Part shown: positions 1-7,550 of the stretch, piece after piece | Layout of the letters: each line of letters opens with the position of its first letter | Numbering within the stretch: the first letter of the stretch is position 1 | From: Vulcanimicrobiota bacterium | Lineage (GTDB): Bacteria; Eremiobacterota; Eremiobacteria; Baltobacterales; Baltobacteraceae | NCBI GenBank assembly: GCA_030042755.1 | Contig: JASHZC010000236.1 | Location: 1-9,504 of the forward strand | Direction: 5' to 3' | DNA length: 9,504 nt | Notes under the pieces: generated by a model | What the model was told of the DNA's origin: nothing | Databases searched by the model: none | The model's input: the letters and a program-made list of their open reading frames with translations, nothing else | Made by a program: the position numbers and the translations under genes

Positions 1-1169
1 AAATTGACGCCGATGGGGTAGGCCACCGTTGGCAGCGTCGGAAACGCAACCGCATCGTACGGCGCGACCGTTGCGCGCACGGCGCGATCGATTTTCGCGC
101 GCACGCGCATCGCGTCGACGTAATCGACTGCCGATGTAGCCAGCAACACATATGCGCCGATGCGATCGGCCGGACACTGCAACTCGCGCGCGCGTCCGCT
201 CTCGATCAAAGCGCGAAACGCCGACGCACATTCGCCGTTGAGGAGCGCGGCGATCGCAGCGCCGTACGGCAAATCCGGCAACGCGACATCTTCGTCGATG
301 TCGGCAAACTCTTTTAGCACCGCAATCGACGCGTCGAAATTCTTCACGACCCCGCGTTGCGATTTGCCACGGGCGCCTTTGAAGACGCCGATCTTCGCGC
401 GTCGCTGCAACGCTGGAAACGCGCGCGTTTGCGCGGTCGGATCGAGCGGATCGGCGCCGGCAATCGTGCGAAGAACGAGATCGGTGTCGCGTGCGCTTCG
501 CGCCATCGGGCCGAGCTTGTCGCTGCTCCACATGAGCGCCATCGCGCCATACCGGCTCACGCGCCCAAAAGTCGGGCGAAGCCCGCTCACGCCGCACATC
601 GCAGAGGGCGTAAGAATCGAACCGTTGGTTTCGGAACCGATCGCAAATCCGACGAGACCGGCAGAAGTGGCGGAGCCCGGGCCGCTCGAACTGCCGCCGC
701 TCCAATAATTGCGATTCCACGGCGTACGTCCCGGCCCGGTGAAGGACGCGTCGGCCTGATCGTATCCGAATCCGCCGGCCAGCTCCACCATCGACAGCTT
801 TGCAAGCAACACGGCTCCGGCATTTTTTAGCCGCGACACGATCGTCGCATCGTAGTCAAAGACTTGATGCCGATACGGAGCGGCGCCCCACGTCGTGGGG
901 CCGCCGATCGCAGCAAGCAAATCTTTCACGCCGTATGGAACGCCGTGCAGCGCGCTCTTTCGACTGCCTCGCGCAATCGCAGCATCGGCGGCCTTTGCCT
1001 CGCGCAGCGCGCGTTCGTGCAGAATCGTTACGACCGCATTCAGGCCGGGGCCGTAGCGCTCGAGACGGTCGAGATACAACGAGGTGAGTTCGACTGAACT
1101 CACCTTCTTCGCGGCAATCATCTCGCCGAGCGCGGTTGCGTCGGCGAACGCGAGATCTTCGTCGGTCAC
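1..1169 (-). CDS. Amidase signature family enzyme, C-terminus cut by window edge
   Basis: Amidase-signature hydrolase, which cleaves carboxamide bonds with a Ser-cisSer-Lys triad. About 389 residues are visible; family members usually have 450-490, so roughly 60-100 C-terminal residues lie beyond the left edge. Visible motifs: GVPYGVKD with catalytic Lys82, the glycine/serine-rich loop SGGSSSGPGS with cis-Ser160, and GSETNGSI with nucleophile Ser184. The 24-residue Ser-Ser spacing equals that of GatA-type enzymes. The last visible part, FPTLPTVAYPIG, matches the family's C-terminal region. The GTG start is chosen because it forms a GTGA overlap with the preceding gene and has GAGGTG just upstream. 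There is no signal peptide of its own. Last gene seen of a tight four-gene minus-strand set. The family cannot be narrowed by substrate from sequence: GatA itself is possible but less likely, since no gatB or gatC is adjacent and the context is membrane/export genes. Confidence 0.93.
   Translation of the reverse strand, partial: MTDEDLAFADATALGEMIAAKKVSSVELTSLYLDRLERYGPGLNAVVTILHERALREAKAADAAIARGSRKSALHGVPYGVKDLLAAIGGPTTWGAAPYRHQVFDYDATIVSRLKNAGAVLLAKLSMVELAGGFGYDQADASFTGPGRTPWNRNYWSGGSSSGPGSATSAGLVGFAIGSETNGSILTPSAMCGVSGLRPTFGRVSRYGAMALMWSSDKLGPMARSARDTDLVLRTIAGADPLDPTAQTRAFPALQRRAKIGVFKGARGKSQRGVVKNFDASIAVLKEFADIDEDVALPDLPYGAAIAALLNGECASAFRALIESGRARELQCPADRIGAYVLLATSAVDYVDAMRVRAKIDRAVRATVAPYDAVAFPTLPTVAYPIGVN
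1082..1105. repeat. Perfect 10-bp inverted repeat near the 5' end of the amidase gene
   Basis: AGGTGAGTTC and its exact complement GAACTCACCT are separated by 4 nt (GACT). It lies in the amidase codons for KVSSVELTSL, about 65-88 nt downstream of the GTG start. Such a stem in the mRNA would be strong. The encoded residues resemble a conserved segment of the family (VSSVEL), so the symmetry may come from codon choice alone. Confidence 0.6.
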
Positions 1170-1489
1170 TCCCCCACCTCAAACTGCGGCGACGGCAGAT
1201 CGCCATTTGCGAGGTCGTGCCTTTTAGGACGTAGCTGACGACGAAGCTCGCCCAACTGATCGACTTGATGCGCGATCGAATCGATCTGTGCATCGGTTAG
1301 CTGCGCATCGAAATGTCGCATGCGCAGTGCGAATTCCCGCGCAAACGCCGACGGCGCCGGCGTCGCTTTTGGCGACGGCGACGCCGACGGCGTTTGTGCT
1401 TGCGTATTGCTGGTTAGCGCAAGCCCCGCACCGGCAGCCGTGGCTGCGGCAAGGAAGGCTTTACGCGAGCTAGCGACGCTTCTTGACGT
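1166..1489 (-). CDS. Small Tat-signal protein preceding the amidase, putative ACG start
   Basis: Predicted exported protein of about 107 residues, of no named family. With the chosen start it opens with SRSVASSRKAFLAAATAAG, which resembles a twin-arginine signal with the second Arg replaced by Lys (SRKxFL), followed by a hydrophobic alanine-rich stretch and a likely cleavage site near NTQAQ. A Pro/Ser/Ala/Thr linker follows (about residues 33-50), then a charged, probably helical domain (about 52-92) and an acidic tail ending FEVGE. No ATG, GTG or TTG is available in frame near the signal. An ACG at 1489-1487 sits 4 nt after GGAGGG, so the start is proposed there, inside the end of the lipoprotein gene (20-nt overlap). 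The stop overlaps the amidase GTG start. It may be an accessory or chaperone-like export partner of the amidase. The next in-frame ATG would remove the signal, which argues against it. The frame is well supported, the start less so. Confidence 0.68.
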   Translation of the reverse strand, partial: TSRSVASSRKAFLAAATAAGAGLALTSNTQAQTPSASPSPKATPAPSAFAREFALRMRHFDAQLTDAQIDSIAHQVDQLGELRRQLRPKRHDLANGDLPSPQFEVGE

Positions 1490-2657
1490 AGGTCCCTCCG
1501 CCGGTCGGATATACGAGCCCGATTGACAAGTCGCACTGGCCGCTCGATCCGACGAGCGTCGGCGTTTGCGAGGTATTCGAAGGCGGTCCGTCTTCGACGG
1601 CCGAGTAATCGAACGAGATCGCTTGGACCTGATAGGTGTCACCGGACGCAATCGACGGTGCCTGTGTCGAAGCACTGTTCTGACAGCCGCTTCCGGTGCA
1701 CGGACCCAGGAACGGAGGCAGCGTCCACGCCAGCGTACCGGTGCCCGTAACTTCCACCGCGTAGAATAGATCCTTCGTGTCATCGATGATGAACACGACC
1801 GTCTCGACGACACCTGCTCCGACGGTTACGGTTCCCGTGAGCCCACCGCCGTTTTCCGTTGCAGAGTTAATTACCGGTGCGGTGAGCGCCGTTGTATTCG
1901 TTAGTGCATTGCTCGTAGCCGTAAAGGTCGGCGAGGCACCATTACCCGTCGTGACCTTTACCTTTGCCGTGTACGTACCGGTCACGGGCTTGATCTCAAA
2001 TGCCGTGAATCCGGGTGAATAACCGGCGAAGCTCGGCGGGAAGGTTCCGTTATTGAAAAACGGCACCACAGGCGGCCCGAGTAAGAAGACGGATTGATTG
2101 GCAGCGACCGCCCCAAACGGCTCGGCAAAGAACGGAAGAGTTCCGTCGGGATCGTACGTCGAGTAATATGCAAAGCCGTTGCCCGGCGTTTCGTTGGGAA
2201 GACCGGGGATGTAGCCTTGCGAGGAGTAGTTGTCGGAATTGAGCGGCGCAAGTCCGTAGGAGAACGTGCCGGTAAACGTGCCGAGGGTGGTGTCCTCCGC
2301 AGTTTGGTTGACGGGGACTTGCGGGGAGCCGCTAATGGTTGCCGTACCGATGTCGACGTTTGCCCCGCCATAAGCGCCTGGGAAACCCGACGGGACCATA
2401 AATCCGGCCGGCCCCGTGATCGAGGGAGTATTTGCGAGCGTCGCCGATGCGCCGCTCGGTTGCCTAAACGTCTCGACGACGTTCAAGCCGGTGGTGTCAT
2501 CCGCGGCATTATAAGCCGTACCGACCGCGATCTGTAATTTGTCCGCGGAGAGGTTGGCTTGCGTGGTCGAAGGCACGGCGCCGCTGTTATTTGTTCCGCC
2601 GCACCCGGCAAGGAGCGCCGCCGCGATGACGGCGCTCACGATGCGAGTCTTTTGCAT
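1470..2657 (-). CDS. Predicted lipoprotein of unknown function, paired with TonB receptor
   Basis: A 395-residue secreted protein. The N-terminus MQKTRIVSAVIAAALLAGC is a type II signal peptide: positive n-region, hydrophobic core and lipobox LAGC with the lipidated Cys at residue 19. The mature part starts GGTNNSG and has no Asp at +2, so outer-membrane sorting is plausible by E. coli rules. The body is rich in Thr, Gly, Ser and Asn and poor in charge, as in beta-rich surface proteins. Roughly residues 250-375 look like an Ig- or FN3-like beta sandwich (alternating stretches such as GTVTVGAGVVETVVFIIDD and TYQVQAISFDY), but I cannot name a family. Three Cys remain in the C-terminal part, including CTGSGC. 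The ATG start has AGAGGTGG about 8 nt upstream and lies 14 bp after the receptor gene, so the two are almost surely co-transcribed. By analogy with SusC/SusD pairs it could be a surface partner of the receptor, although it shows no recognisable SusD sequence. Confidence 0.85.
   Translation of the reverse strand: MQKTRIVSAVIAAALLAGCGGTNNSGAVPSTTQANLSADKLQIAVGTAYNAADDTTGLNVVETFRQPSGASATLANTPSITGPAGFMVPSGFPGAYGGANVDIGTATISGSPQVPVNQTAEDTTLGTFTGTFSYGLAPLNSDNYSSQGYIPGLPNETPGNGFAYYSTYDPDGTLPFFAEPFGAVAANQSVFLLGPPVVPFFNNGTFPPSFAGYSPGFTAFEIKPVTGTYTAKVKVTTGNGASPTFTATSNALTNTTALTAPVINSATENGGGLTGTVTVGAGVVETVVFIIDDTKDLFYAVEVTGTGTLAWTLPPFLGPCTGSGCQNSASTQAPSIASGDTYQVQAISFDYSAVEDGPPSNTSQTPTLVGSSGQCDLSIGLVYPTGGGTYVKKRR
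1494..1499 (-). promoter_or_regulatory. Shine-Dalgarno GGAGGG for the ACG-start Tat-signal gene
   Basis: Read on the minus strand, GGAGGG is followed by ACCT and then ACG, an optimal ribosome-binding spacing. It lies in the last codons of the lipoprotein gene, where it encodes Gly-Gly-Thr. It decides the start of the small Tat-signal gene because no ordinary start codon exists nearby in that frame. If the ACG were ATG, the overlapping Tyr codon would change from TAC to TAT, a silent change in the lipoprotein. Confidence 0.55.
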
Positions 2658-2671
2658 TTACAAGTCCACCT

Positions 2672-5600
2672 CTAGATCTTCACGGAAATGTAGCCATAGT
2701 ATATTCGCCCGGTCGAGGTCGGATAGTTCGCGAAAACGCTCGAGTTTCCGAACTGATCCAGACCAACCGGAGTCGCGTACGGCACGTTGTATGCAGTTGC
2801 GAGTGTTGAGTAACCGCTGAGCGGGCCGCAAAGTCCGGTCGCTACGATTTGACATCCGCCGTTGATGTACGCACCGCTGTAGATTCGGTTGAAGATGTTA
2901 TCGACACTGAAACCGAGCGTATAGCGCTTCGACGGTGGCGACCAATCGAGCGTCAGGTTTGCGAAGACATTCGGCGGACTGAGCTTACCGCCGGGCGACG
3001 ACGTCTCTTGCGTTCCACGCGCCGCCGAAATGTTGGGATCGAGAACCGAACCCGGATTCAGCGGATCGACGTAGTAATTGGGGCCGATTCCCTCCGAGCT
3101 CGCGGCGCCGCCGGGAACCTCGTTGGTGTTCGGAATGTTGTACGCCACGCCGTCGAGCATGTCGGCGGTTAGCGTACCGACACCGATCGGATACCCGATG
3201 TTATACGCGACCCAGGGATTGATGCGCCAGCCCGACTTCGTCCTAAACGTGAGACCGAGTGTCGTTTGGAACGGCGACACGAAGCCTACGCGATAGACGT
3301 TACCGGCCACCGCCGACGCGTACGGGATACTCGGGAAAAAGTCTTCGCTTCCCGAGGTCGGAAGCACCGACGAGAACTCGTTGATATACGAGCCGGTCCA
3401 CTGGAAGGAGACGCCGTTCGCGACTTCTCTGGTGACATCGAGGTCGACGCCTGTGGCGAACTCCTTGCCAAGATTGGTGGCGAGCGATGGACCCAGCACG
3501 ACCGAGCCGTTTTGGACGACCGTCGCACCGTTGATGATCAGCGGCTGCGACAAGCTCGCTTCCGTGTTGTATTGATGCCGCGTCCACGGCGCGATGCTGA
3601 TAGCAACCCCGTTGAGGAAGCCCTTGGTGAACTGGTGCTGCAGCGTCGCCTGGTAGTTATTCGAGGTCATCGGCAGAACCGGCTGGTAGGGCATACCGTC
3701 GAAATTCTGCTGTGCCCAATACAACTCTTCGGCGAGGTTGTTACAGCCAACCGCCCAGAGATACTGCCCGCAACTCGCTCCTGCAGTCGGCGCGATCTTC
3801 GCATACTGGTCGAAGACCGACGGTACGACGGCATTGACGAGTGCGATCGTGGGTGCTGCCGTGGCGCGCTGGAAGGTTAGACGCAGCGCGGTGTTGCGAT
3901 CGACCTGCCATGCGAGGCCCACGCGCGGCTCGAGCTCGCTCGGATTTGTCATCTGGCTCGTTACGTTGAACGTCGGAATGTACGGGCACCCAAAGCCAAC
4001 GTTCGGATTGGTGTTTTCAGTGATCGTTGCCGCGTTATAGAGGAACGTGCAGTTTGAATAGAGCTGTGGCGTCGGGTAGCCGACGTAGTCAAACATCTCT
4101 TCACGCACGCCAAGATCCGCATTGACGCGATCGCTGAACGAGATCTTGTCTTCGAGATAGATCGACTGGTCGCGACGGTTGAGCGTCGCACCTTGGTCGA
4201 ATGGCGGCAACGTCAACTGCGCCGGCGGATTCGTGTATGCCGCATATGCCGAGCCGCAGTTCCCTGTCCCGATTGGACAGGTCGCGGATGGGGGCACGAA
4301 AGCATAAGGAGCCGTGTAGTTGTAGAAAAGGTACGACAGCCAGCCATAGCCGATGCTATCGTAGTTATCCTCCGGATGGCGCCACGCGAAATCGTATCCG
4401 ACCGAGACGAGGTTGTGCTCGTTGAACTGTTTCTCGATCGAGAACGTACCGCCGACGCTGTGACCACCCTGGAATAGATAGGTATCGCCGTCGCCGTAGA
4501 AGTTGGCGCCGCCGGCCGGAAAGTCGAACGTGGTGACCGAGTTGACGGAGTAGACGTTCGCCTTCAGGTAGGTCGACGGATTCAAGTTGACGTCGTACTC
4601 GATTTTGTACGACTCGTTCGGCTGCCAATACGTCGCCGGTGCGCGATTGGCTTCGGCCAGCGTTTCGAACACGGACGATTGCTCGGGATAGGTACCACTC
4701 ATTTCGGCCGTCTGTGTCGGTGAGAGGCCGTAGTACGTCCCAATGAGATCGGCCAAGAACGGGTTGCAGCTGGCGAAGCACTGCGTCTTTCCGCCGTAAC
4801 CCAGGAAGAAATTGTGCTGAGCGACGTCGGCAAAGAGCTGCAGCGTTTGGTTGTTGTTCTTGCCGAAACGGAAGATCAGGTTGTTCATGAACTCGCGATC
4901 GGCTTCGAGCAACGTGTTGTTCTGAATGCCGAGCTGGTTCGACGTGTACTGACCGTTCCCGTAGAAGAAGCCGGTCTGCGCGCCTGCGAACGCCGCGTAG
5001 TCCGAAATATGTCCGTTAGCGGACGCGTAGCTCATCGCGCCGTTGAAGGCGTGGTAGAACTGGCCACCGCCAAGGGCGCCTTCGAACTGCGTGTATCCGG
5101 GATACGTGCCGCGCTGCGCGACGAGGTTAAGTACGCCCGTACCGTTGCTTTGAATCGACGCGTCGCCGACGCCGGGCGTCAGCTGCGCCGACGCGATGCC
5201 CGATCCGGGCAGCGCCAACGTGTTCACGAATTGGTTGGTGTAGGCGTCGGTGTACGGAATGCCTTCGAATTCGAAGCCTTCCTCGTTCTCGCGGCCGCCG
5301 TGGATGACGGGATAGCCGCTCGAATCGTACTCCGCGCCTGGAAGCGATGTAATCAGGTTCGACTCACTCAAGTTGAAGTCTGAACCCTGCATCTGTTCGA
5401 TCTGCGAAGCGTTGACCGTGTAGGTGTCGACGGTTTGCTCCGGTTGGAACGCGCTCGCCGTGCTGCGAGCGGTCACGTTTGCAATTGTCCTCAAGCTCTT
5501 CGCGATCACCGCGTCAACCGAGAACGTCTGATCGGCAAAGACCGAAACGCCGGTGAATACTTTGCTATCGTATCCGCTCTTTTCGAACGAGGCCGTATAC

Positions 5601-5860
5601 GTGTCCGCAAAGACACCGATGATCGTGTAGAAGCCGTGACTATCGGTTGTTGCGCGATATGTGCCGCTTGGCGATTTGAGGGTCACCGAAACGCCGGGTA
5701 CCGGCGCGCCTGAACTATCGGTGACGGTTCCTTTAACGACGCCGGTCGTACCGGCGAATGCGGGGGCAGAGATGGTCGCTACAAAGGCCAGTGCCGCTAA
5801 TGCGGAAACAACGCCTCTAACAACAGCCAACGCACGCCTCCACACGCGAGTAAGCTCCAT
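2672..5860 (-). CDS. TonB-dependent outer-membrane receptor with carboxypeptidase-regulatory-like domain
   Basis: Outer-membrane active-transport barrel of 1062 residues, powered by TonB-ExbBD. Domains in order: signal peptide (1-36, ending SAPAFA); a CarboxypepD_reg-like beta-sandwich (about 40-119) with the typical pattern GVVKGTVTDSSGAPVPGVSV and TDSHGFYTI; a plug domain (about 145-265) containing the TYTVNASQIEQM, HGGRENEEGFEFEGIPYTD and GVLNLVAQRG elements; then a long barrel rich in Tyr, Asn and aromatic strands, with ELEPRVGLAWQVD and the late-strand VDNIFNRIYSGAY pattern. The C-terminus is GYISVKI and lacks the final Phe of many porins, but the Ile end fits an alternating strand. The ATG start is supported by AGGGAG 6 nt upstream. 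It is the first gene of the operon with the lipoprotein, Tat-signal gene and amidase. The substrate cannot be read from sequence; large receptors of this class often take up oligosaccharides, peptides or other polymers rather than siderophores. Confidence 0.95.
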   Translation of the reverse strand: MELTRVWRRALAVVRGVVSALAALAFVATISAPAFAGTTGVVKGTVTDSSGAPVPGVSVTLKSPSGTYRATTDSHGFYTIIGVFADTYTASFEKSGYDSKVFTGVSVFADQTFSVDAVIAKSLRTIANVTARSTASAFQPEQTVDTYTVNASQIEQMQGSDFNLSESNLITSLPGAEYDSSGYPVIHGGRENEEGFEFEGIPYTDAYTNQFVNTLALPGSGIASAQLTPGVGDASIQSNGTGVLNLVAQRGTYPGYTQFEGALGGGQFYHAFNGAMSYASANGHISDYAAFAGAQTGFFYGNGQYTSNQLGIQNNTLLEADREFMNNLIFRFGKNNNQTLQLFADVAQHNFFLGYGGKTQCFASCNPFLADLIGTYYGLSPTQTAEMSGTYPEQSSVFETLAEANRAPATYWQPNESYKIEYDVNLNPSTYLKANVYSVNSVTTFDFPAGGANFYGDGDTYLFQGGHSVGGTFSIEKQFNEHNLVSVGYDFAWRHPEDNYDSIGYGWLSYLFYNYTAPYAFVPPSATCPIGTGNCGSAYAAYTNPPAQLTLPPFDQGATLNRRDQSIYLEDKISFSDRVNADLGVREEMFDYVGYPTPQLYSNCTFLYNAATITENTNPNVGFGCPYIPTFNVTSQMTNPSELEPRVGLAWQVDRNTALRLTFQRATAAPTIALVNAVVPSVFDQYAKIAPTAGASCGQYLWAVGCNNLAEELYWAQQNFDGMPYQPVLPMTSNNYQATLQHQFTKGFLNGVAISIAPWTRHQYNTEASLSQPLIINGATVVQNGSVVLGPSLATNLGKEFATGVDLDVTREVANGVSFQWTGSYINEFSSVLPTSGSEDFFPSIPYASAVAGNVYRVGFVSPFQTTLGLTFRTKSGWRINPWVAYNIGYPIGVGTLTADMLDGVAYNIPNTNEVPGGAASSEGIGPNYYVDPLNPGSVLDPNISAARGTQETSSPGGKLSPPNVFANLTLDWSPPSKRYTLGFSVDNIFNRIYSGAYINGGCQIVATGLCGPLSGYSTLATAYNVPYATPVGLDQFGNSSVFANYPTSTGRIYYGYISVKI

Positions 5861-5884
5861 CGAAGTCTCCCTATTAAATTGTGT

Positions 5885-5902
5885 GCCGGCTTTTTCGCCG
5901 GC
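5885..5902. other. Hairpin (GCCGGC arms) in the leader of the receptor gene
   Basis: Two identical, self-palindromic GCCGGC hexamers are separated by 6 nt (GAAAAA on the minus strand), able to form a 6-bp GC stem. It lies in the 115-bp gap between the transporter stop and the receptor ATG, about 25 nt before the ATG. No T-run follows, so it is not a canonical intrinsic terminator for the transporter gene. It could be a leader hairpin. I see no convincing promoter in this gap; TTGGAC at about 5938-5943 (minus) is only a weak -35 candidate. Confidence 0.3.
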
Positions 5903-5975
5903 GGCCGCTCTCCGGTTAACCTACCTTAACGCATCCTGGTCCAAAATGCCTTCTGCCCGCCACACAGATTTAACG

Positions 5976-7550
5976 TCACTCGCGGCCTGCCGCAACTAGA
6001 AGTTTAGGTTCTTGCGCGGGCTGCGACGGCGGACGCGGTAACGGCGGCGCCGGCATCGACTTGTGGGCGCCAAGTAAGAACGGCAAGAATGCGGCGGCCA
6101 TTGTAGCGAGCGCGAAGAATCGGGTTGCTTCGACCGCAGAGAGGTTGAGCGCTTCGCTCGTAACCAGCGCGTTCAGCCCTTCGATCGCGTGCGGACCGTG
6201 CGTCGCGATGAACGACGCGACCTCAGTTCGACCAAGGGAAATCTGAGACGCGAGCGCCGTTCGCGCCTCGACGTACCCGCGATCGAGCAGCGTTACGGCG
6301 AGAGCCGAACCGACCGAAGCTCCAATTTGCTGCGTGAGACGCGTAAGCGCCAACGCCGCCGGGATCGACGCCTGATCGACCGTGCGGAAAAGCACGACGC
6401 TGAGCGGCACCCAGATAAAGGCGTAGCCCACGCCGCTAAGCGCTTGGGTTGCCACGAGCGCCTCGAACGGCGTCTGCGTCGTCATCACGAACGTTTGCAG
6501 CCACGTCGCGAAACCGGCGACCAGCATGCCGCCCGCCGCGACGTAACGCATGTCCCAGTGAGCCTGCGAAGTGACCCAGGTCGTGATCGGATACAACACG
6601 ACGAGCGTCCCAGCGCGAACCATCAGCAACATTCCCGCAAGCGTCGTCGTGAAGCCGAGCGATTGCTGCGACCACTGCGGCTGAATGAACACGAGCGCGA
6701 AGATTCCGCCGGCCACCCCGAAGTTGATGATGGCGGTTGCCCAAACCGACCGCTGGCGAAAGACGCGAAGGGCGACGCCCGGGTTCCTCGTCCCGTAAAG
6801 CTCCCACAAGATGAAGGCGGCCAACGCGACGCATGCGACCACGGCGCACATCACCATCGTGGAGTCGTCGAACCAGCCGTTGCGCTCGCCTTCGTCGAGC
6901 AAATACTGCAAAGCGCCCAGGCCCAGCGCGAGCAATCCCACTCCGAAGAAGTCGAAGGGCACGCGACGCGGCGCTTGAGGATCGCGAACGAAGAGCAATA
7001 CCAGGAGCGTTGCAGCGATGCCCGGCAGCACGTTGACGAAAAACACCCAGCGCCAGGTCAGGTCGTCGGTCAGAACGCCGCCGAGCGTCGGCCCGATCGT
7101 GGGTCCGAGCACGACTGCCAGCGCAAAGAGCGATTGGCTCTTCGCGAGATCCTTCGGAGGGAACGTGTCGCGGATGATCTGCTGTGCCGGCACCATGAGG
7201 CCCCCACCGAACGCTCCCTGCACGAAGCGCAAGAAGATTTCGGTGTTCGTGTCGTTCGCGAGTCCGCATAAAACGGAAACGGCGGTGAAGCCGGCGATCG
7301 AAACCGCGAAGTAGCGCTTGCGGCCGAAGAGCGTCTGAAACCACGGCGAGAGCGGGATGACGATAACGTTCGCAATGATGTAGGCGGTGACGAACCACGC
7401 GCCTTCGTCGGTCGAGGCCCCGAGCGCGCCGTCGATGGTCGGCAGCGCGACGTTGACGATCGTGGTGTCGGCGAGCTGCATGAGCGCGGCGAGCATGACC
7501 GCCGTGACGACGGCGAAGCGCCGCGTCCCGAACTCGATAACGGTGGACAT
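5976..7550 (-). CDS. DHA2-family (EmrB/QacA-type) MFS drug:proton antiporter
   Basis: Inner-membrane efflux transporter of 524 residues, the usual size for 14-TM DHA2 proteins. Motifs: TM1 motif with LMQLADTTIVNVALPTIDG (residues 23-41, cf. EmrB), motif A as FGRKRYF (75-81), motif B RFVQGAFGGG (108-117) and antiporter motif C LGPTIGPTLGG (148-158). Hydrophobic segments recur to the C-terminal helix FFALATMAAAFLPFLLG, followed by a proline-rich tail. The start at the second in-frame Met (MSTVIEFG) is chosen: its ATG overlaps the upstream TAA as TAATG, whereas a longer frame would add 56 arginine-rich residues lying out of phase on the upstream gene. It is coupled to the small gene before it and diverges from an ArsR-type repressor, so inducible export of a toxic or signalling compound is the likely role. 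No emrA-type membrane fusion gene is present in this window. Confidence 0.93.
   Translation of the reverse strand: MSTVIEFGTRRFAVVTAVMLAALMQLADTTIVNVALPTIDGALGASTDEGAWFVTAYIIANVIVIPLSPWFQTLFGRKRYFAVSIAGFTAVSVLCGLANDTNTEIFLRFVQGAFGGGLMVPAQQIIRDTFPPKDLAKSQSLFALAVVLGPTIGPTLGGVLTDDLTWRWVFFVNVLPGIAATLLVLLFVRDPQAPRRVPFDFFGVGLLALGLGALQYLLDEGERNGWFDDSTMVMCAVVACVALAAFILWELYGTRNPGVALRVFRQRSVWATAIINFGVAGGIFALVFIQPQWSQQSLGFTTTLAGMLLMVRAGTLVVLYPITTWVTSQAHWDMRYVAAGGMLVAGFATWLQTFVMTTQTPFEALVATQALSGVGYAFIWVPLSVVLFRTVDQASIPAALALTRLTQQIGASVGSALAVTLLDRGYVEARTALASQISLGRTEVASFIATHGPHAIEGLNALVTSEALNLSAVEATRFFALATMAAAFLPFLLGAHKSMPAPPLPRPPSQPAQEPKLLVAAGRE

Noticed and set aside
160..830. Plus-strand frames of 182 and 157 codons at the left end
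   Set aside because: Both are antisense to the amidase gene, which has catalytic motifs in its own frame; no domain or start signal is seen.
1490..1813. Upstream extension of the small Tat-signal frame into the lipoprotein gene
   Set aside because: The extra residues are an Arg/Ser-rich shadow of the lipoprotein sequence and would bury the Tat signal in the middle of the protein.
3266..3880. Plus-strand frame of 204 codons inside the receptor gene
   Set aside because: Antisense shadow of the TonB receptor; no recognisable domain and an Arg/Asp/Val-rich composition.
6189..7271. Long plus-strand frame (360 codons) opposite the MFS gene, rich in Arg, His and Glu
   Set aside because: It is the antisense shadow of the GC-rich transporter gene; it has no domain, no Shine-Dalgarno and a composition typical of shadows.
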